Shown: positions 48,616-59,079, counted from the first letter of the stretch. The stretch is 64,000 bases of DNA from Oscillospiraceae bacterium (GCA_021200565.1 JAJQGJ010000011.1:1-64000), one strand, 5' to 3'. The notes: a model not told the origin generated them from the letters alone. Translations and numbers: made by a program.

Positions 48616-49566
48616 TTGGACCAAAAGAAAGTTTTAATCGATGGGCACTATGGTGCCGTGAGTCTTAATATAGGTGCAATGCTGAGCGGCAGGGAAGACC
48701 TTGAGGTCATCCATCTCGAGGACAGAACCAGGTTCACCGAGGAGCAAAGGCTCAATCTTCTCAACACTGCAGACATTGTGATTCTCTGCCAGTCCACAAA
48801 GACTGTGGCAGAAACGATGCCTCTGATTTCAAATCCAGACACCAAGGTGCTTGACACGTCAAACGCCTACAGGATGTCGCCTCAGTGGGCATATGGTCTG
48901 CCGGAGCTTTCCCAGGAGCACAGAAGAAAGATAGCTCAGTCAAGATATGTAGCACTTCCTAACCCTCTTGCAACCGGTGCAGCTCTTCTTGTGATGCCGC
49001 TTCTCAAAGCGAAAGTCATGCCGCCATACCATACTCTGATGATAAATTCCGTCACCGGCTACACCAATGGCGGTTCGAATATGATTTCCATGTACGAGAG
49101 TTCAACCCGTCCGTACGGTTTCTCGTCGGCAAGACTCTATGCGCTTGAGCAGACGATGATGCTCCAGAAAGAGCTGATGCACGCCTGTGGGCTTTCCTAC
49201 AAGCCGGCAATAAGCCCGATTATAGACGACTACCCGAGCGGTGCGCTGATAACCGTTCCGCTGCACTTGAGAGCACTCGCAAAGCGCCTCCATTCCCGCC
49301 AGGTATGGGACTACATGGCAAGAGCCTACGAGCACGAGCCACTTATTGACGTCATGGACTTCGAGAGTTCCATCAATGACCTTGACGGCTTCCTTGAAGC
49401 GAACGGCATGGCGGGCTCAAACAAGCTGCAGATATTTGTCTTCGGCGACAACGACATCTGCCTTTTGGCTGCACGCTATGACAATCTCGGCAAAGGCGGA
49501 GCCGGAGCGGCAGCCCAGTGCATGAATCTGATGCTCGGACTCGATGAATTAACAGGAGTACTATAA
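48616..49566 (+). CDS. Type-2 ArgC-like (N-acetyl-gamma-glutamyl-phosphate reductase fold) protein lacking the catalytic Cys
   Basis: IDGHYGAVSLNIGAML; LDTSNAYRM..WAYGLPEL; ALITVPLHL; ARYDNLGKGGAGAAAQCMNLMLGL; but ALPNPLATG replaces NPGCYxTG. TTG start. Confidence 0.85.
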   Translation: MDQKKVLIDGHYGAVSLNIGAMLSGREDLEVIHLEDRTRFTEEQRLNLLNTADIVILCQSTKTVAETMPLISNPDTKVLDTSNAYRMSPQWAYGLPELSQEHRRKIAQSRYVALPNPLATGAALLVMPLLKAKVMPPYHTLMINSVTGYTNGGSNMISMYESSTRPYGFSSARLYALEQTMMLQKELMHACGLSYKPAISPIIDDYPSGALITVPLHLRALAKRLHSRQVWDYMARAYEHEPLIDVMDFESSINDLDGFLEANGMAGSNKLQIFVFGDNDICLLAARYDNLGKGGAGAAAQCMNLMLGLDELTGVL

Positions 49567-49571
49567 TATAG

Positions 49572-50807
49572 ATGATAGAAAACACACAGGAAAAACCAAG
49601 AGTAATTTTAGTGTCGGTTGACACCGGCGAATTCGACGCAGAGCGCAGCATGGAAGAGCTCTGCGCTCTTTGCGATACAGCGGGAGCAGAGGTTGTAGCC
49701 ACCGTCATCCAGAAAAGACCGTCTGTTGAGGGCGCAACCTGCATAGGCTCAGGAAGACTTTCGGAGCTTGCGGAGCAATGTGAATCCCTTGAAATTGACC
49801 AGCTCATCTTTGACAGAGAACTCACTGCCACCCAGATAAGAAATATCGAGGACGCAACCGACACATTTACAATAGACCGTACAATGCTCATCTTAGACAT
49901 ATTTGCTCAGCGTGCCACAACCCGTGAGGGCAAACTTCAGGTTGAGCTGGCGCAGAATAAATATCGCCTCACAAGGCTTGCTGGAATGGGTGTGAAGCTC
50001 TCTCGCCTTGGAGGAGGAATCGGCACACGTGGACCCGGCGAAACCAAGCTTGAGACCGATCGCCGCCATATCCGTTCAAGAATCACGCAGCTCGAAAAGG
50101 ACCTCAAGGAAGTCGAACAGCGCAGGGACATAACCCGCAAACGCCGCAAAAAGGATGGAGTTCTGACTGCCGCCATCGTCGGCTACACAAATGCCGGAAA
50201 ATCGACGCTTTTAAATGCCTTGACCGACGCCGGAGTTCTTTCGGAGGACAAGCTTTTTGCAACTCTCGAAACAACCTCCCGTGCAATTCTTCTCCCCGAC
50301 GGCAGAAGTGTGACCCTGATCGACACAGTTGGTTTGATTTCAAGGCTTCCTCACCAGCTCGTCGAGGCTTTCAAGTCGACTCTCGAGGAAGCTGCCAGTG
50401 CAGATCTTCTCATCCACCTTATAGACGCTTCAAGCGAATACTATGAGGAGGAAAAGCGTGTCACCGAAGAGCTTCTCCATGACTTAGGCTGTGACGGAAT
50501 CCCGACCCTGACGGTTCTCAATAAGTGCGACCTCGTCCCTGAAATAACCGTCCAGGACAGCTCAATAGTCTGCATATCTGCAAAGAATTCAACCGGTCTT
50601 GACTCGCTCTTAGACGGAATTGCAAAAGCTCTCCCGGAAACAGCAAAGCGGATGACAATACTTCTCCCATACACCGAAGCCGGACTTCTTTCAGAGATAA
50701 GAAAAGACGGAACGGTCTATTCGGAAGAGTACACTCCCGACGGAATCAAAGCCGATGTGCTGGTGGACATAAAGCTATGCAGTAATGTAGAAAAGTATAG
50801 GCAATAA
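49572..50807 (+). CDS. hflX: GTPase HflX
   Basis: IGSGRLSELAE; LIFDRELTATQIRNIE; GIGTRGPGETKLETDRR; VGYTNAGKSTLLNALTDA. Confidence 0.95.
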   Translation: MIENTQEKPRVILVSVDTGEFDAERSMEELCALCDTAGAEVVATVIQKRPSVEGATCIGSGRLSELAEQCESLEIDQLIFDRELTATQIRNIEDATDTFTIDRTMLILDIFAQRATTREGKLQVELAQNKYRLTRLAGMGVKLSRLGGGIGTRGPGETKLETDRRHIRSRITQLEKDLKEVEQRRDITRKRRKKDGVLTAAIVGYTNAGKSTLLNALTDAGVLSEDKLFATLETTSRAILLPDGRSVTLIDTVGLISRLPHQLVEAFKSTLEEAASADLLIHLIDASSEYYEEEKRVTEELLHDLGCDGIPTLTVLNKCDLVPEITVQDSSIVCISAKNSTGLDSLLDGIAKALPETAKRMTILLPYTEAGLLSEIRKDGTVYSEEYTPDGIKADVLVDIKLCSNVEKYRQ

Positions 50808-50855
50808 CCCCTCAGGCGCTTTGCGGCAGCTCCCCTTAACAAGGGAGCCTTTTTG
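50806..50855. repeat. Dispersed palindromic repeat, copy g (short)
   Basis: ACCCCTCAGGCGCTTTGCGGCAGCTCCCCTTAACAAGGGAGCCTTTTT. Confidence 0.55.
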
Positions 50856-50927
50856 TGCACCTGCATAACTTATGAATATTTCGGAGATTCCTGCTTAACA
50901 TATACCAAAAAAGAAAGGAACTATGTT

Positions 50928-53075
50928 ATGCAGATTATTATACTTGCCGGAGGAGAGGGGACTCGGCTGCGACCACTGACAGCTGACACTCCAAAGCCTC
51001 TTGTAAGAGTTCTTGGAATCCCGGCTATCGAACGGCTTACTGCGCTTTTATTCCGCAGCGGCTTCAAGGAGGCTACAATCGCAGATTTTTATCTTGCCGA
51101 CAAGCTCGAAGAAACATTAGGCAGCTTTTCAAATGGCATAAAGCTCGGCTATGTCCGTGAAGACGTTCCTCTTGGAACTGCTGGCTGCGTCCGCAAAGCC
51201 TGGAACGGCGACGATGTGATGGTTCTTAGTGGCGACGGCGTCTGTGACTTCAATCTTCCAAGAATTATCGATTTCCATGAGCGCAACGAAGCCGATGTGA
51301 CAATCGTCTCCCATGAGGTGAGTGACCCGAGGGAGTACGGTCTTGTCACCGCTGATGAAACCGGCAGAGTAATCGGCTTCTCGGAAAAACCAGCCTATGA
51401 TTCCTGCCTCACCGACCTCGCCAACACCGGAGCCTATGTCATCTCGAAGGACATTATTTCGAGAATCCCGGAGAACGAGAAGGTGGATTTTGCTTCCGAC
51501 GTTTTTCCGGAGATCCTGAAAACAGGCGGCAGGATTTTCACAATCCCTGAAACCGGAATCTGGTTCGACATCGGCGATATTTCCTCGCTCCTTTCCTGCC
51601 AGTCGGCTCTTCTGGACGAAGAGAATAAAGACTACCTCATCTTCGAGGGCTGTTCTGTAGAAAACGGAACCACAGTCACAGGCGGAAGCGTCATCGAACA
51701 TGGTGCAACCGTCGGGCGTAACTGCCGGATTCAGTCATCGCTCGTCATGAACGGCTCATCAATGGGCGACGGCTGCGAGCTGAATAAGTGCGTAATCTGC
51801 GAAGACGTCACAATAGGAAGAGGCGTCACCTTCGGAGAGCTTTCGGCAGTTGGAGCCGGAAGCGTCATCGGCTCAGCCGTGACTATAGCTCCCGGCGTCA
51901 AAATCTCTCCGAATTCAAAAATTCCGGCAGGAATCAGAGTCCGCCGGGATGTCACCCCATCCGGCTATAAGCTCCTTGAGATGGGCGAGGGCGGACGTGC
52001 AGACGGAATTGAACTCACAACTGAAAATCTCATGTTCCTGGGAAAAGCCATAGCCAAAGCTTTTCCGGAGGAGAGCATCACCGTCGGCTGCTCACGCGAT
52101 AGCGCAAGCATGCTGGAAGCTTTGTCTCTCGGACTGCGATCTTGCGGCACAGCGGTGTACTATCTTAATGATGCCTCGTTCGGCGAAACTGTTTTCTCTG
52201 CAAGAAGATTGAAAACCAAATATGCCGCCTATATTTCGGATAGCTCTGTAAGAATCTTCCACAGCGGCAACTGCGAGCTTGCACGTTCCGAGGAGCGAAA
52301 GCTCTGTGAAAAATACAACAGAGCCGAACTCGCCGACACCGAAACCGCACCGCTTATAAACGCCGACGCAGAGAGAAAGCTATATCTTGATGAACTCAGA
52401 AGCATTCTTCCTGGAGATTTTGCCGGAAGCGTTCAGATTTCGTCAAGAGTTACCAGAGAAAAAGAGATTTTCACGGAAGCCATGCGGAGTCTCGACTGGT
52501 CAGATGGCGAAAAGCTGAAATTCACTGTCGGAAACAGCATCGAAGACACCGTATGTGAATTCCCTGGCGGCAGAATGACCTATGAGCAGCTGCTTCTTTT
52601 AGCCTGCCGCTCCCGCTTTTCAGAAGGCGAAAACGTCGTCCTGCCGGATGGCTCGCCTTTGGTATGCGACGAATATGCAAAGGAATCGGGTAGCAGAGTG
52701 TTTCGTATTTCGCCGCCAGATAGCGGCGAGCTGTCCATGTTTTCAATAGACCCGCTGTTTCTCATTGCCGAAGCAATCAGGTATCTGAGGAGAAGAGAAA
52801 TCTCCGCATCGGTGGCACTCTCCGAGCTCCCCAGTATCTGCTACTACCGCAAAACCGCCAGAATCGGCAAGGGGCTTCCGAAGCTTTTGAACCGGGAATT
52901 CTCGGAAAACCGCCATGGCTCGGACATCATAGTTGAATCTGCGGATGCAAGGGCGTTTGTCCGACCAATGAAGAGCGGCAAAGAACTCAGAATGTATGTC
53001 GAATCGGTGTCCCAGGAGGCGGCAACTGCAATTTGTCAGGATATATTGTCACGACTTAAGGCACATCAATCTTGA
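50928..53075 (+). CDS. Nucleotidyltransferase / left-handed beta-helix / degenerate phosphohexomutase fusion (mannose-1-phosphate guanylyltransferase-like)
   Basis: IILAGGEGTRLRPLTADTPKPLVRV; hexapeptide repeats; C-terminal VGCSRDSASMLEAL region aligned by eye to phosphohexomutases. Start MQIIIL after AAAGGA. Confidence 0.8.
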   Translation: MQIIILAGGEGTRLRPLTADTPKPLVRVLGIPAIERLTALLFRSGFKEATIADFYLADKLEETLGSFSNGIKLGYVREDVPLGTAGCVRKAWNGDDVMVLSGDGVCDFNLPRIIDFHERNEADVTIVSHEVSDPREYGLVTADETGRVIGFSEKPAYDSCLTDLANTGAYVISKDIISRIPENEKVDFASDVFPEILKTGGRIFTIPETGIWFDIGDISSLLSCQSALLDEENKDYLIFEGCSVENGTTVTGGSVIEHGATVGRNCRIQSSLVMNGSSMGDGCELNKCVICEDVTIGRGVTFGELSAVGAGSVIGSAVTIAPGVKISPNSKIPAGIRVRRDVTPSGYKLLEMGEGGRADGIELTTENLMFLGKAIAKAFPEESITVGCSRDSASMLEALSLGLRSCGTAVYYLNDASFGETVFSARRLKTKYAAYISDSSVRIFHSGNCELARSEERKLCEKYNRAELADTETAPLINADAERKLYLDELRSILPGDFAGSVQISSRVTREKEIFTEAMRSLDWSDGEKLKFTVGNSIEDTVCEFPGGRMTYEQLLLLACRSRFSEGENVVLPDGSPLVCDEYAKESGSRVFRISPPDSGELSMFSIDPLFLIAEAIRYLRRREISASVALSELPSICYYRKTARIGKGLPKLLNREFSENRHGSDIIVESADARAFVRPMKSGKELRMYVESVSQEAATAICQDILSRLKAHQS

Positions 53076-53210
53076 CATTTAGGAAGATTTGTAGTATCAT
53101 ATCATGTATATTTCTATTTTCATTCTGGAATCTTATGCACAGGCGAGGCGATGCTGAGCCGAGCCTAGTGCCTACATAAAATATAAAATAATTTTTGAGA
53201 AAGGAAATTC

Positions 53211-55184
53211 ATGTCAACAACTGAAGAAAAGAAGTTAAAGTCATCAAGAAAAAGCCGCTCGAAGCAGACAGATTCAAGTGTAACGAGGGACAGTGCGCTC
53301 GATGCCGCAATAGCTGCGGCAATATCCGCACCGAAGCCTCCCAAGAAAGCGGCACAGTACCAGAAATCAAGAGGCTCGCAGCCATCAAGAAAGAAATCAC
53401 AGACAACCAGTAAGAAATCAAAAACCACAAGATCAGAAGCTCTCCAGCAAAGAAGCACCCAGGCTCCCGCAGCAGTACAGCCTGCAGCCAAGCCTCAGGA
53501 AATAGTAAGTAACGCAGTAGTTCACGATTCAAAAACTCCGCTCAGAATAATCCCTCTCGGCGGTCTCGGCGAAATAGGCGAGAATATGACACTTGTTGAA
53601 TATGGCAACGACATTGTCATTATCGACTGTGGAATGACATTCCCCGATAACGAAATGCCGGGAGTCGATATGGTCATCCCCGACTTCACCTATGTCGAGA
53701 AGAATGCCGACAGAGTCAGGGGTGTTCTGGTTACCCACGGTCACGAGGACCACATCGGCGGGATTCCATATCTTCTCAAGAAGATAAACGTTCCTGTCTA
53801 TGCCACAAGGCTGACTATCGGTCTTATCGAAAACAAATTCAAGGAGCATAACCTTGGAAAATCGATGCTCCATGTAGTCTCGCCGTCAGATAAGGTTCAG
53901 CTTGGCGCATTCACTGCAGAATTCGTTAAAGTCAACCACTCTATTCCCGATGCGGTTGCTATTGCGCTTCACACTCCCGCCGGTACAGTCGTTCACATGG
54001 GCGACTTCAAGGTTGACTATACCCCCATTGAGGGCGGCATCATAGACCTGCCGAAGTTTGCTCGCCTTGGAGATGCGGGAGTTTTAGCTCTCATGAGCGA
54101 CTCGACAAATTCTGAGCGCAGGGGCTTTACACCGAGCGAAAGAACCGTCGGAGAAAGCTTTGAGCGGCTCTTCAACAAAGCCGGCAGCAAGAGAATCATA
54201 ATAGCAACCTTCTCATCAAATATCCATCGTGTTCAGCAGATAATAAATTGCGCAGCCAAGCATAACCGCAAGGTTGCAGTTTTCGGAAGGAGCATGATAA
54301 ACGTCATCGGTCTTGCAACCGAGCTCGGCTATCTCAAGGCTCCAGCAGGCGTCATGATAGATATAGCCGACATGCATAACTATTCCGACGACGAGATAGT
54401 TCTCATAACAACAGGCAGCCAGGGTGAACCGATGAGTGCGCTTACGAGAATGGCAACCAACGACCACCGCCAGGTGAGCATCACTTCAAACGACTTTATC
54501 ATAATTTCTGCAAGACCGATCCCCGGCAACGAAAAGTTCGTAGGAAAGGTTGTAAACCAGCTTCTGAAGCTCGGCGCAGAGGTGGTATATGAAGAGATGT
54601 ATGAGGTTCACGTTTCCGGTCACGCCTGCCAGGAGGAACAGAAGCTCATCATAAGCCTCGTAAGACCGAAGTATTTCATCCCGGTTCACGGCGAGTATAA
54701 GCATCTGACACGCCACGCTGAGACAGCACGTGAAATCGGCATTCCTGAAAAGAATATCCTGATAGCCGATGTCGGAAATGTAATAGAACTCCGCCAGAAT
54801 GGCATTAAAGTCAATGGCAGCGTTCCAGCCGGCAAGGTTATGGTCGACGGCTTGGGAGTCGGAGACGTAGGAGCTGCAGTCCTGAAGGACAGAAAACGCT
54901 TGGCGGAAGACGGGGTTATCTCAGTTTCAGCGACTATTGATAAGATAGACCGTAAGCTTCTTTCCGGTCCTGAGATAGTTTCAAAGGGCTTTGTATATGA
55001 AAAGACGAACGAAGAGCTTTTCGCTGAAGTGACGAAGAAGGCTAATCAGGTGCTTAAGCAGGAGCTTTCCACCAAGCACGACTATGCCGCTGTCAAAAAC
55101 AAGCTGCGTGACGAGATAAGCGACTTCGTCTTCTCAAAGACCAAGCGCAGACCTACTATAATAGTAACCGTTCTGGACATCTAA
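53211..55184 (+). CDS. rnj: Ribonuclease J with long basic N-terminal extension
   Basis: LRIIPLGGLGEIGENMTLVEYG; VTHGHEDHIGGIPYLL; VHVSGHACQEEQKL; ~100-aa Lys/Ser/Thr-rich N-terminus. Confidence 0.95.
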   Translation: MSTTEEKKLKSSRKSRSKQTDSSVTRDSALDAAIAAAISAPKPPKKAAQYQKSRGSQPSRKKSQTTSKKSKTTRSEALQQRSTQAPAAVQPAAKPQEIVSNAVVHDSKTPLRIIPLGGLGEIGENMTLVEYGNDIVIIDCGMTFPDNEMPGVDMVIPDFTYVEKNADRVRGVLVTHGHEDHIGGIPYLLKKINVPVYATRLTIGLIENKFKEHNLGKSMLHVVSPSDKVQLGAFTAEFVKVNHSIPDAVAIALHTPAGTVVHMGDFKVDYTPIEGGIIDLPKFARLGDAGVLALMSDSTNSERRGFTPSERTVGESFERLFNKAGSKRIIIATFSSNIHRVQQIINCAAKHNRKVAVFGRSMINVIGLATELGYLKAPAGVMIDIADMHNYSDDEIVLITTGSQGEPMSALTRMATNDHRQVSITSNDFIIISARPIPGNEKFVGKVVNQLLKLGAEVVYEEMYEVHVSGHACQEEQKLIISLVRPKYFIPVHGEYKHLTRHAETAREIGIPEKNILIADVGNVIELRQNGIKVNGSVPAGKVMVDGLGVGDVGAAVLKDRKRLAEDGVISVSATIDKIDRKLLSGPEIVSKGFVYEKTNEELFAEVTKKANQVLKQELSTKHDYAAVKNKLRDEISDFVFSKTKRRPTIIVTVLDI

Positions 55185-55238
55185 AATCCGGATTTGTCGG
55201 TAATCACTCCATAGAACTCTTAAAAGAGGTGGGATATT

Positions 55239-57188
55239 ATGAAAAAACGCTTATCGTGGGTATTGGCAGTCGCACTGCTCCTTTTGGGAATAACATCCCT
55301 GGCGCTCTGCATTGTGCTTTTTGCCGACGGTAGAACCGCTATGTGCGTTGCTGCCGGTATGGTGCTTCTGTGTGCTTTGGTCATGTTCATAGTGATAACA
55401 GTCATGAACAAGGACATTGCCAAGTACGTCACCAAGATGGATAAGTCCATCGAGGCTATCAACCGGGAGGCTTTCTATGATTTCCCTGAGTCTATCATTA
55501 TAACTGACGCTGATGACAGAATTGTCTGGTACAACAGGCGTTTTGAAGAGAAATTCTTCGAGGATGACCGTGCTTATGGCTTGCCGCTGACGAATCTTGT
55601 CGGAAATAATACCGCCAAGGTCTACTCCCAGACAGGAGCATGTGTCAAGATTTTCGACAGGTATTATAACGTCTATGCCAAGAAGTCTGACACCGGTCCG
55701 CTTTCGATAATAAGGCTGACAGACGTGACAGACCGTGTCATGCTCGAAGAGGAATATAACGCCCAGAAGAAGACGGTTCTCATCATGACCGTTGACAACT
55801 ACGATGACGCTTTCCAGAACTCAAAGGAGAGCGACAAGGCGAGCGTTCAGGCTCAGATAGAGCAGATTTTTGAGCAGTTCATCGAGCACACAAACGGCGT
55901 GCTTCACAAAATTTCGAATGACCGATTCTTCGCAATAATTGAGGAGAGGCATCTTTCGAGAATTATCGAGGGTAAATTCGACATTCTTGACGAAATCCGT
56001 TCTATCCAGCTTGGCAGAAGACCCTGCGTGACCCTTTCAATAGGCGTCGGCAGGGGAGCCAAAACCTTAGCCGAAAGCGAAGTCTACGCCAAGCAGGCGC
56101 TTGACATGTGCTTGGGGCGTGGTGGCGACCAGGCGGCAGTCAAGACAGAAAGTGGCTTCGAATTCTTCGGAGGCATTTCAAAGGCTGTCGAAAAGTCTAA
56201 CAGAGTAAGATCCCGCATCATCGCAACAGCTTTGAGGGAGCTCGCCGAGAGCTGCAGCACAGTGTATCTCATGGGACATAACTTAGCCGATTTCGATGCC
56301 GTCGGTTCCTGCATAGGACTATGCGGAGCCTTGAGAAGCGTCGGAAAAGAGGCTTATGTCGTAGTAGACCCTGAAAAGAATCTTGCAAAGAAGCTGATAG
56401 ATTACATATCCGCAAGCGGCGAGGGCGACTATTTCAAATCCTGCACTGAGGCTGTAAACGAAATTGCTCCCGATTCACTTCTGATAATCTGTGACACCCA
56501 TAATCCCAATTTCCTTGATTCAAAGGAGCTTTACGAAAAGGCGAAGACTGTAGTCGTTATAGATCACCACAGAAAGATGGTCAACTTCATCGACAACTCA
56601 GTCATCTTCTTCCACGAGCCGTTTGCCTCGAGCGCATGCGAAATGGCGACAGAGCTTGTCCAGTATTTCGGGGTTGATTGCAGGATTTCCGTTGCCGACG
56701 CAGAGGCTCTCCTTGCTGGAATTAACCTCGATACAAAGAACTTTGTCATGCGTTCAGGAACAAGAACGTTCGAAGCTGCGGCATACCTGAAGAGGCTTGG
56801 CGCCGACACAGTCACCGTCAAGGGCTTCTTCAGTGACAGTCTTGAAACCTATCGTGAGAGAAGCAAGCTCATCCAGGCAGCGGAGCTCTTCCACGGATGC
56901 GCTATAGCAACCACCGATTCTGAGAAGCCGGAGCTTATCCTGGCAGCTGCACAGGCAGCCGACGAGCTGCTTGGCATCAACGGCGTCAAGGCTTCGTTTG
57001 TTGTATATCACCTTGACGGCAAGAGCCGTGTTTCAGCAAGATCTCTCGGCTCGTTCAACGTTCAGCTGATAATGGAATCTGTGGGTGGCGGCGGTCATCA
57101 GACGATGGCGGGCGCACAGCTTGATCTCTCGATCGAAGAGACGGTAGACAGGATAAAGAATGCTATTGAAGACTTCATCATAGCTTAA
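55239..57188 (+). CDS. gdpP: c-di-AMP phosphodiesterase GdpP-like (DHH-DHHA1, PAS, degenerate GGDEF)
   Basis: Two N-terminal TMs; GHNLADFDAVGSCIGL; VVVIDHHRKMVNFID; GGGGHQTMAGAQL; synteny with rplI and dnaB. Confidence 0.9.
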   Translation: MKKRLSWVLAVALLLLGITSLALCIVLFADGRTAMCVAAGMVLLCALVMFIVITVMNKDIAKYVTKMDKSIEAINREAFYDFPESIIITDADDRIVWYNRRFEEKFFEDDRAYGLPLTNLVGNNTAKVYSQTGACVKIFDRYYNVYAKKSDTGPLSIIRLTDVTDRVMLEEEYNAQKKTVLIMTVDNYDDAFQNSKESDKASVQAQIEQIFEQFIEHTNGVLHKISNDRFFAIIEERHLSRIIEGKFDILDEIRSIQLGRRPCVTLSIGVGRGAKTLAESEVYAKQALDMCLGRGGDQAAVKTESGFEFFGGISKAVEKSNRVRSRIIATALRELAESCSTVYLMGHNLADFDAVGSCIGLCGALRSVGKEAYVVVDPEKNLAKKLIDYISASGEGDYFKSCTEAVNEIAPDSLLIICDTHNPNFLDSKELYEKAKTVVVIDHHRKMVNFIDNSVIFFHEPFASSACEMATELVQYFGVDCRISVADAEALLAGINLDTKNFVMRSGTRTFEAAAYLKRLGADTVTVKGFFSDSLETYRERSKLIQAAELFHGCAIATTDSEKPELILAAAQAADELLGINGVKASFVVYHLDGKSRVSARSLGSFNVQLIMESVGGGGHQTMAGAQLDLSIEETVDRIKNAIEDFIIA

Positions 57189-57215
57189 ATATACCAAAAG
57201 AAAGGATTCTGAAAA

Positions 57216-57665
57216 ATGAAAGTAATTCTTTTAAAGGATGTAAAGGGCTCCGGCAAAGCCGGAACGGTTCTCAACGTAGCCGACGGCTATGCAAGAAACT
57301 ATCTCATAGTCAAGGGTCTTGCGATTGAGGCAACCCCGAAGAACATAAACGACCTTGAGGGCAAGAAGGCATCCCAGCAATATAAGCTCGACACCGCAAA
57401 AGCCGAAGCTGAGGCTGCAGCAAAAGCCATCAATGGCGGGAAAATTGTCATCAAGTCGAAAGCCGGTCAGAACGGCAAGCTTTTCGGCTCTGTCACGACA
57501 AGCATTATCAGTGAAAAGATAAAAGAGCAGTTTGGCGCAACGATTGACAAAAAGAAGATTTCGCTTAATAATGACATCAAGGCTTACGGCGACTATGACG
57601 TCGAGATAAAGATGACTCAGGGAGTCAACGCCAAGCTCACAGTCAGCGTAGTTCCAGAGGATTAA
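57216..57665 (+). CDS. rplI: 50S ribosomal protein L9
   Basis: [36 protein letters not shown]. Confidence 0.97.
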   Translation: MKVILLKDVKGSGKAGTVLNVADGYARNYLIVKGLAIEATPKNINDLEGKKASQQYKLDTAKAEAEAAAKAINGGKIVIKSKAGQNGKLFGSVTTSIISEKIKEQFGATIDKKKISLNNDIKAYGDYDVEIKMTQGVNAKLTVSVVPED

Positions 57666-57717
57666 GGGTCCTCGTGGACTGAACCTGATTTGAATAAACC
57701 GTAAAGGAGGGAACATA

Positions 57718-59079
57718 ATGCCTGTCAACAATCTGACTGCCGCTGATTTGGGAGGAAGAGAGCTGCCGTATAGCCTCGAAGCAGAGCAAACGGTTTTGGG
57801 AGCACTTTTACTGAATCCGGAAGCGCTTCCGATAGCTATTGCGCACCTTAAGCCGGAAAGCTTCTACAGAGAGCAGCACAGAGAGCTCTATTCGATAATT
57901 CTTCGGATGTTTTCAAATGGTCAACGTTCTGACATCATAACCGTCATGAATGAGGCTGTCAGCGAGAAGATCTTCGAAACGCCCGAAATGGCTAAGGTCT
58001 ACCTCAAGGGCATTATGGACAGCGTTCCCTCTACCTCGAATATCGAGTCCTATTGCAGGATCGTCGAGGATAAATACTTGACACGTTCTCTTATCAACGC
58101 TTCACGTGAGATTTTAGACACCGCAATGGACGGTTCTGAGGATTCGAAAACCCTTCTTGACATGGCGGAGCAGAAGATATACGAAATCCGCCAGGGCAGG
58201 GAAGTCGAAGGCTTAACCAGGCTCAGCGACATAGTCGTTACAGCTTATGATCACATCCAGAAGCTCTCAGGTGAGGATAAGGATCTGTACAAAGGCTTGA
58301 GCAGCGGCTTCTCGCTTCTTGACAGCTACATATCCGGTCTTAACAAGTCCGACCTCATAATAGTTGCCGCCCGACCCGGTATGGGTAAATCCGCATTCGC
58401 ATTCAACGTCGCTTCAAACGTCGCCAAGAGAAATCCCGATAAAACCATCTGCGCATTTTCTCTCGAAATGAGCAAGGAGCAGCTTGGAATCAGAATGCTG
58501 AGCTCAGAAGCTCTCGTTCCGAATACCAACCTGACATCAGGAAAGCTCACTCCCGAGGACTGGATCAAGTTAGCAAGTGCGGCTGAATCACTCTCGAAGA
58601 TGAATATTTATATCGACGACACCGCCGGCATCACCGTTCCTCAGATAAAAGCAAAGCTAAGACGGATGCGAAACTTAGGTCTTGTCATAATAGACTACCT
58701 CCAGCTGATGGAATCAACCGGAAATCACGCCAGCCGTGTAAACGAGGTCTCGGAAATAACAAGGCAGATAAAGCTCATGGCGAAGGAACTCGACGTTCCG
58801 GTCATGCTTCTGTCGCAGCTGAACCGTTCTGTTGAGGGAAGACAGGATCACCGTCCGCTTCCGTCCGACCTCCGTGAATCGGGCTCTATCGAGCAGGATG
58901 CCGACATCATTCTCTTCATCTTCCGTGAAGGCGTTTACAACAAGGAAGCCGAGAATCAGGCTGCAACCGAGTGCATCGTCTCAAAGAACCGCCATGGCGC
59001 AACCGGCACCGTTCCTCTTGCGTTCATCGGAGAATACACCTTATTCAGAAGCACCACACGGGATGAAGGCAATGCTTAG
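57718..59079 (+). CDS. dnaB: Replicative DNA helicase DnaB
   Basis: PYSLEAEQTVLGALLLNPEAL; ARPGMGKSAFAFNVASNVA; SQLNRSVEGRQDHRPLPSDLRESGSIEQDADII. Confidence 0.97.
   Translation: MPVNNLTAADLGGRELPYSLEAEQTVLGALLLNPEALPIAIAHLKPESFYREQHRELYSIILRMFSNGQRSDIITVMNEAVSEKIFETPEMAKVYLKGIMDSVPSTSNIESYCRIVEDKYLTRSLINASREILDTAMDGSEDSKTLLDMAEQKIYEIRQGREVEGLTRLSDIVVTAYDHIQKLSGEDKDLYKGLSSGFSLLDSYISGLNKSDLIIVAARPGMGKSAFAFNVASNVAKRNPDKTICAFSLEMSKEQLGIRMLSSEALVPNTNLTSGKLTPEDWIKLASAAESLSKMNIYIDDTAGITVPQIKAKLRRMRNLGLVIIDYLQLMESTGNHASRVNEVSEITRQIKLMAKELDVPVMLLSQLNRSVEGRQDHRPLPSDLRESGSIEQDADIILFIFREGVYNKEAENQAATECIVSKNRHGATGTVPLAFIGEYTLFRSTTRDEGNA

Noticed and set aside
51129-51701. 190-aa minus-strand ORF
   Set aside because: Shadow ORF opposite the nucleotidyltransferase gene.
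58832-59071. Long N-terminal extension of the TilS ORF
   Set aside because: Out-of-frame reading inside dnaB; TilS similarity starts at ATG 59072.
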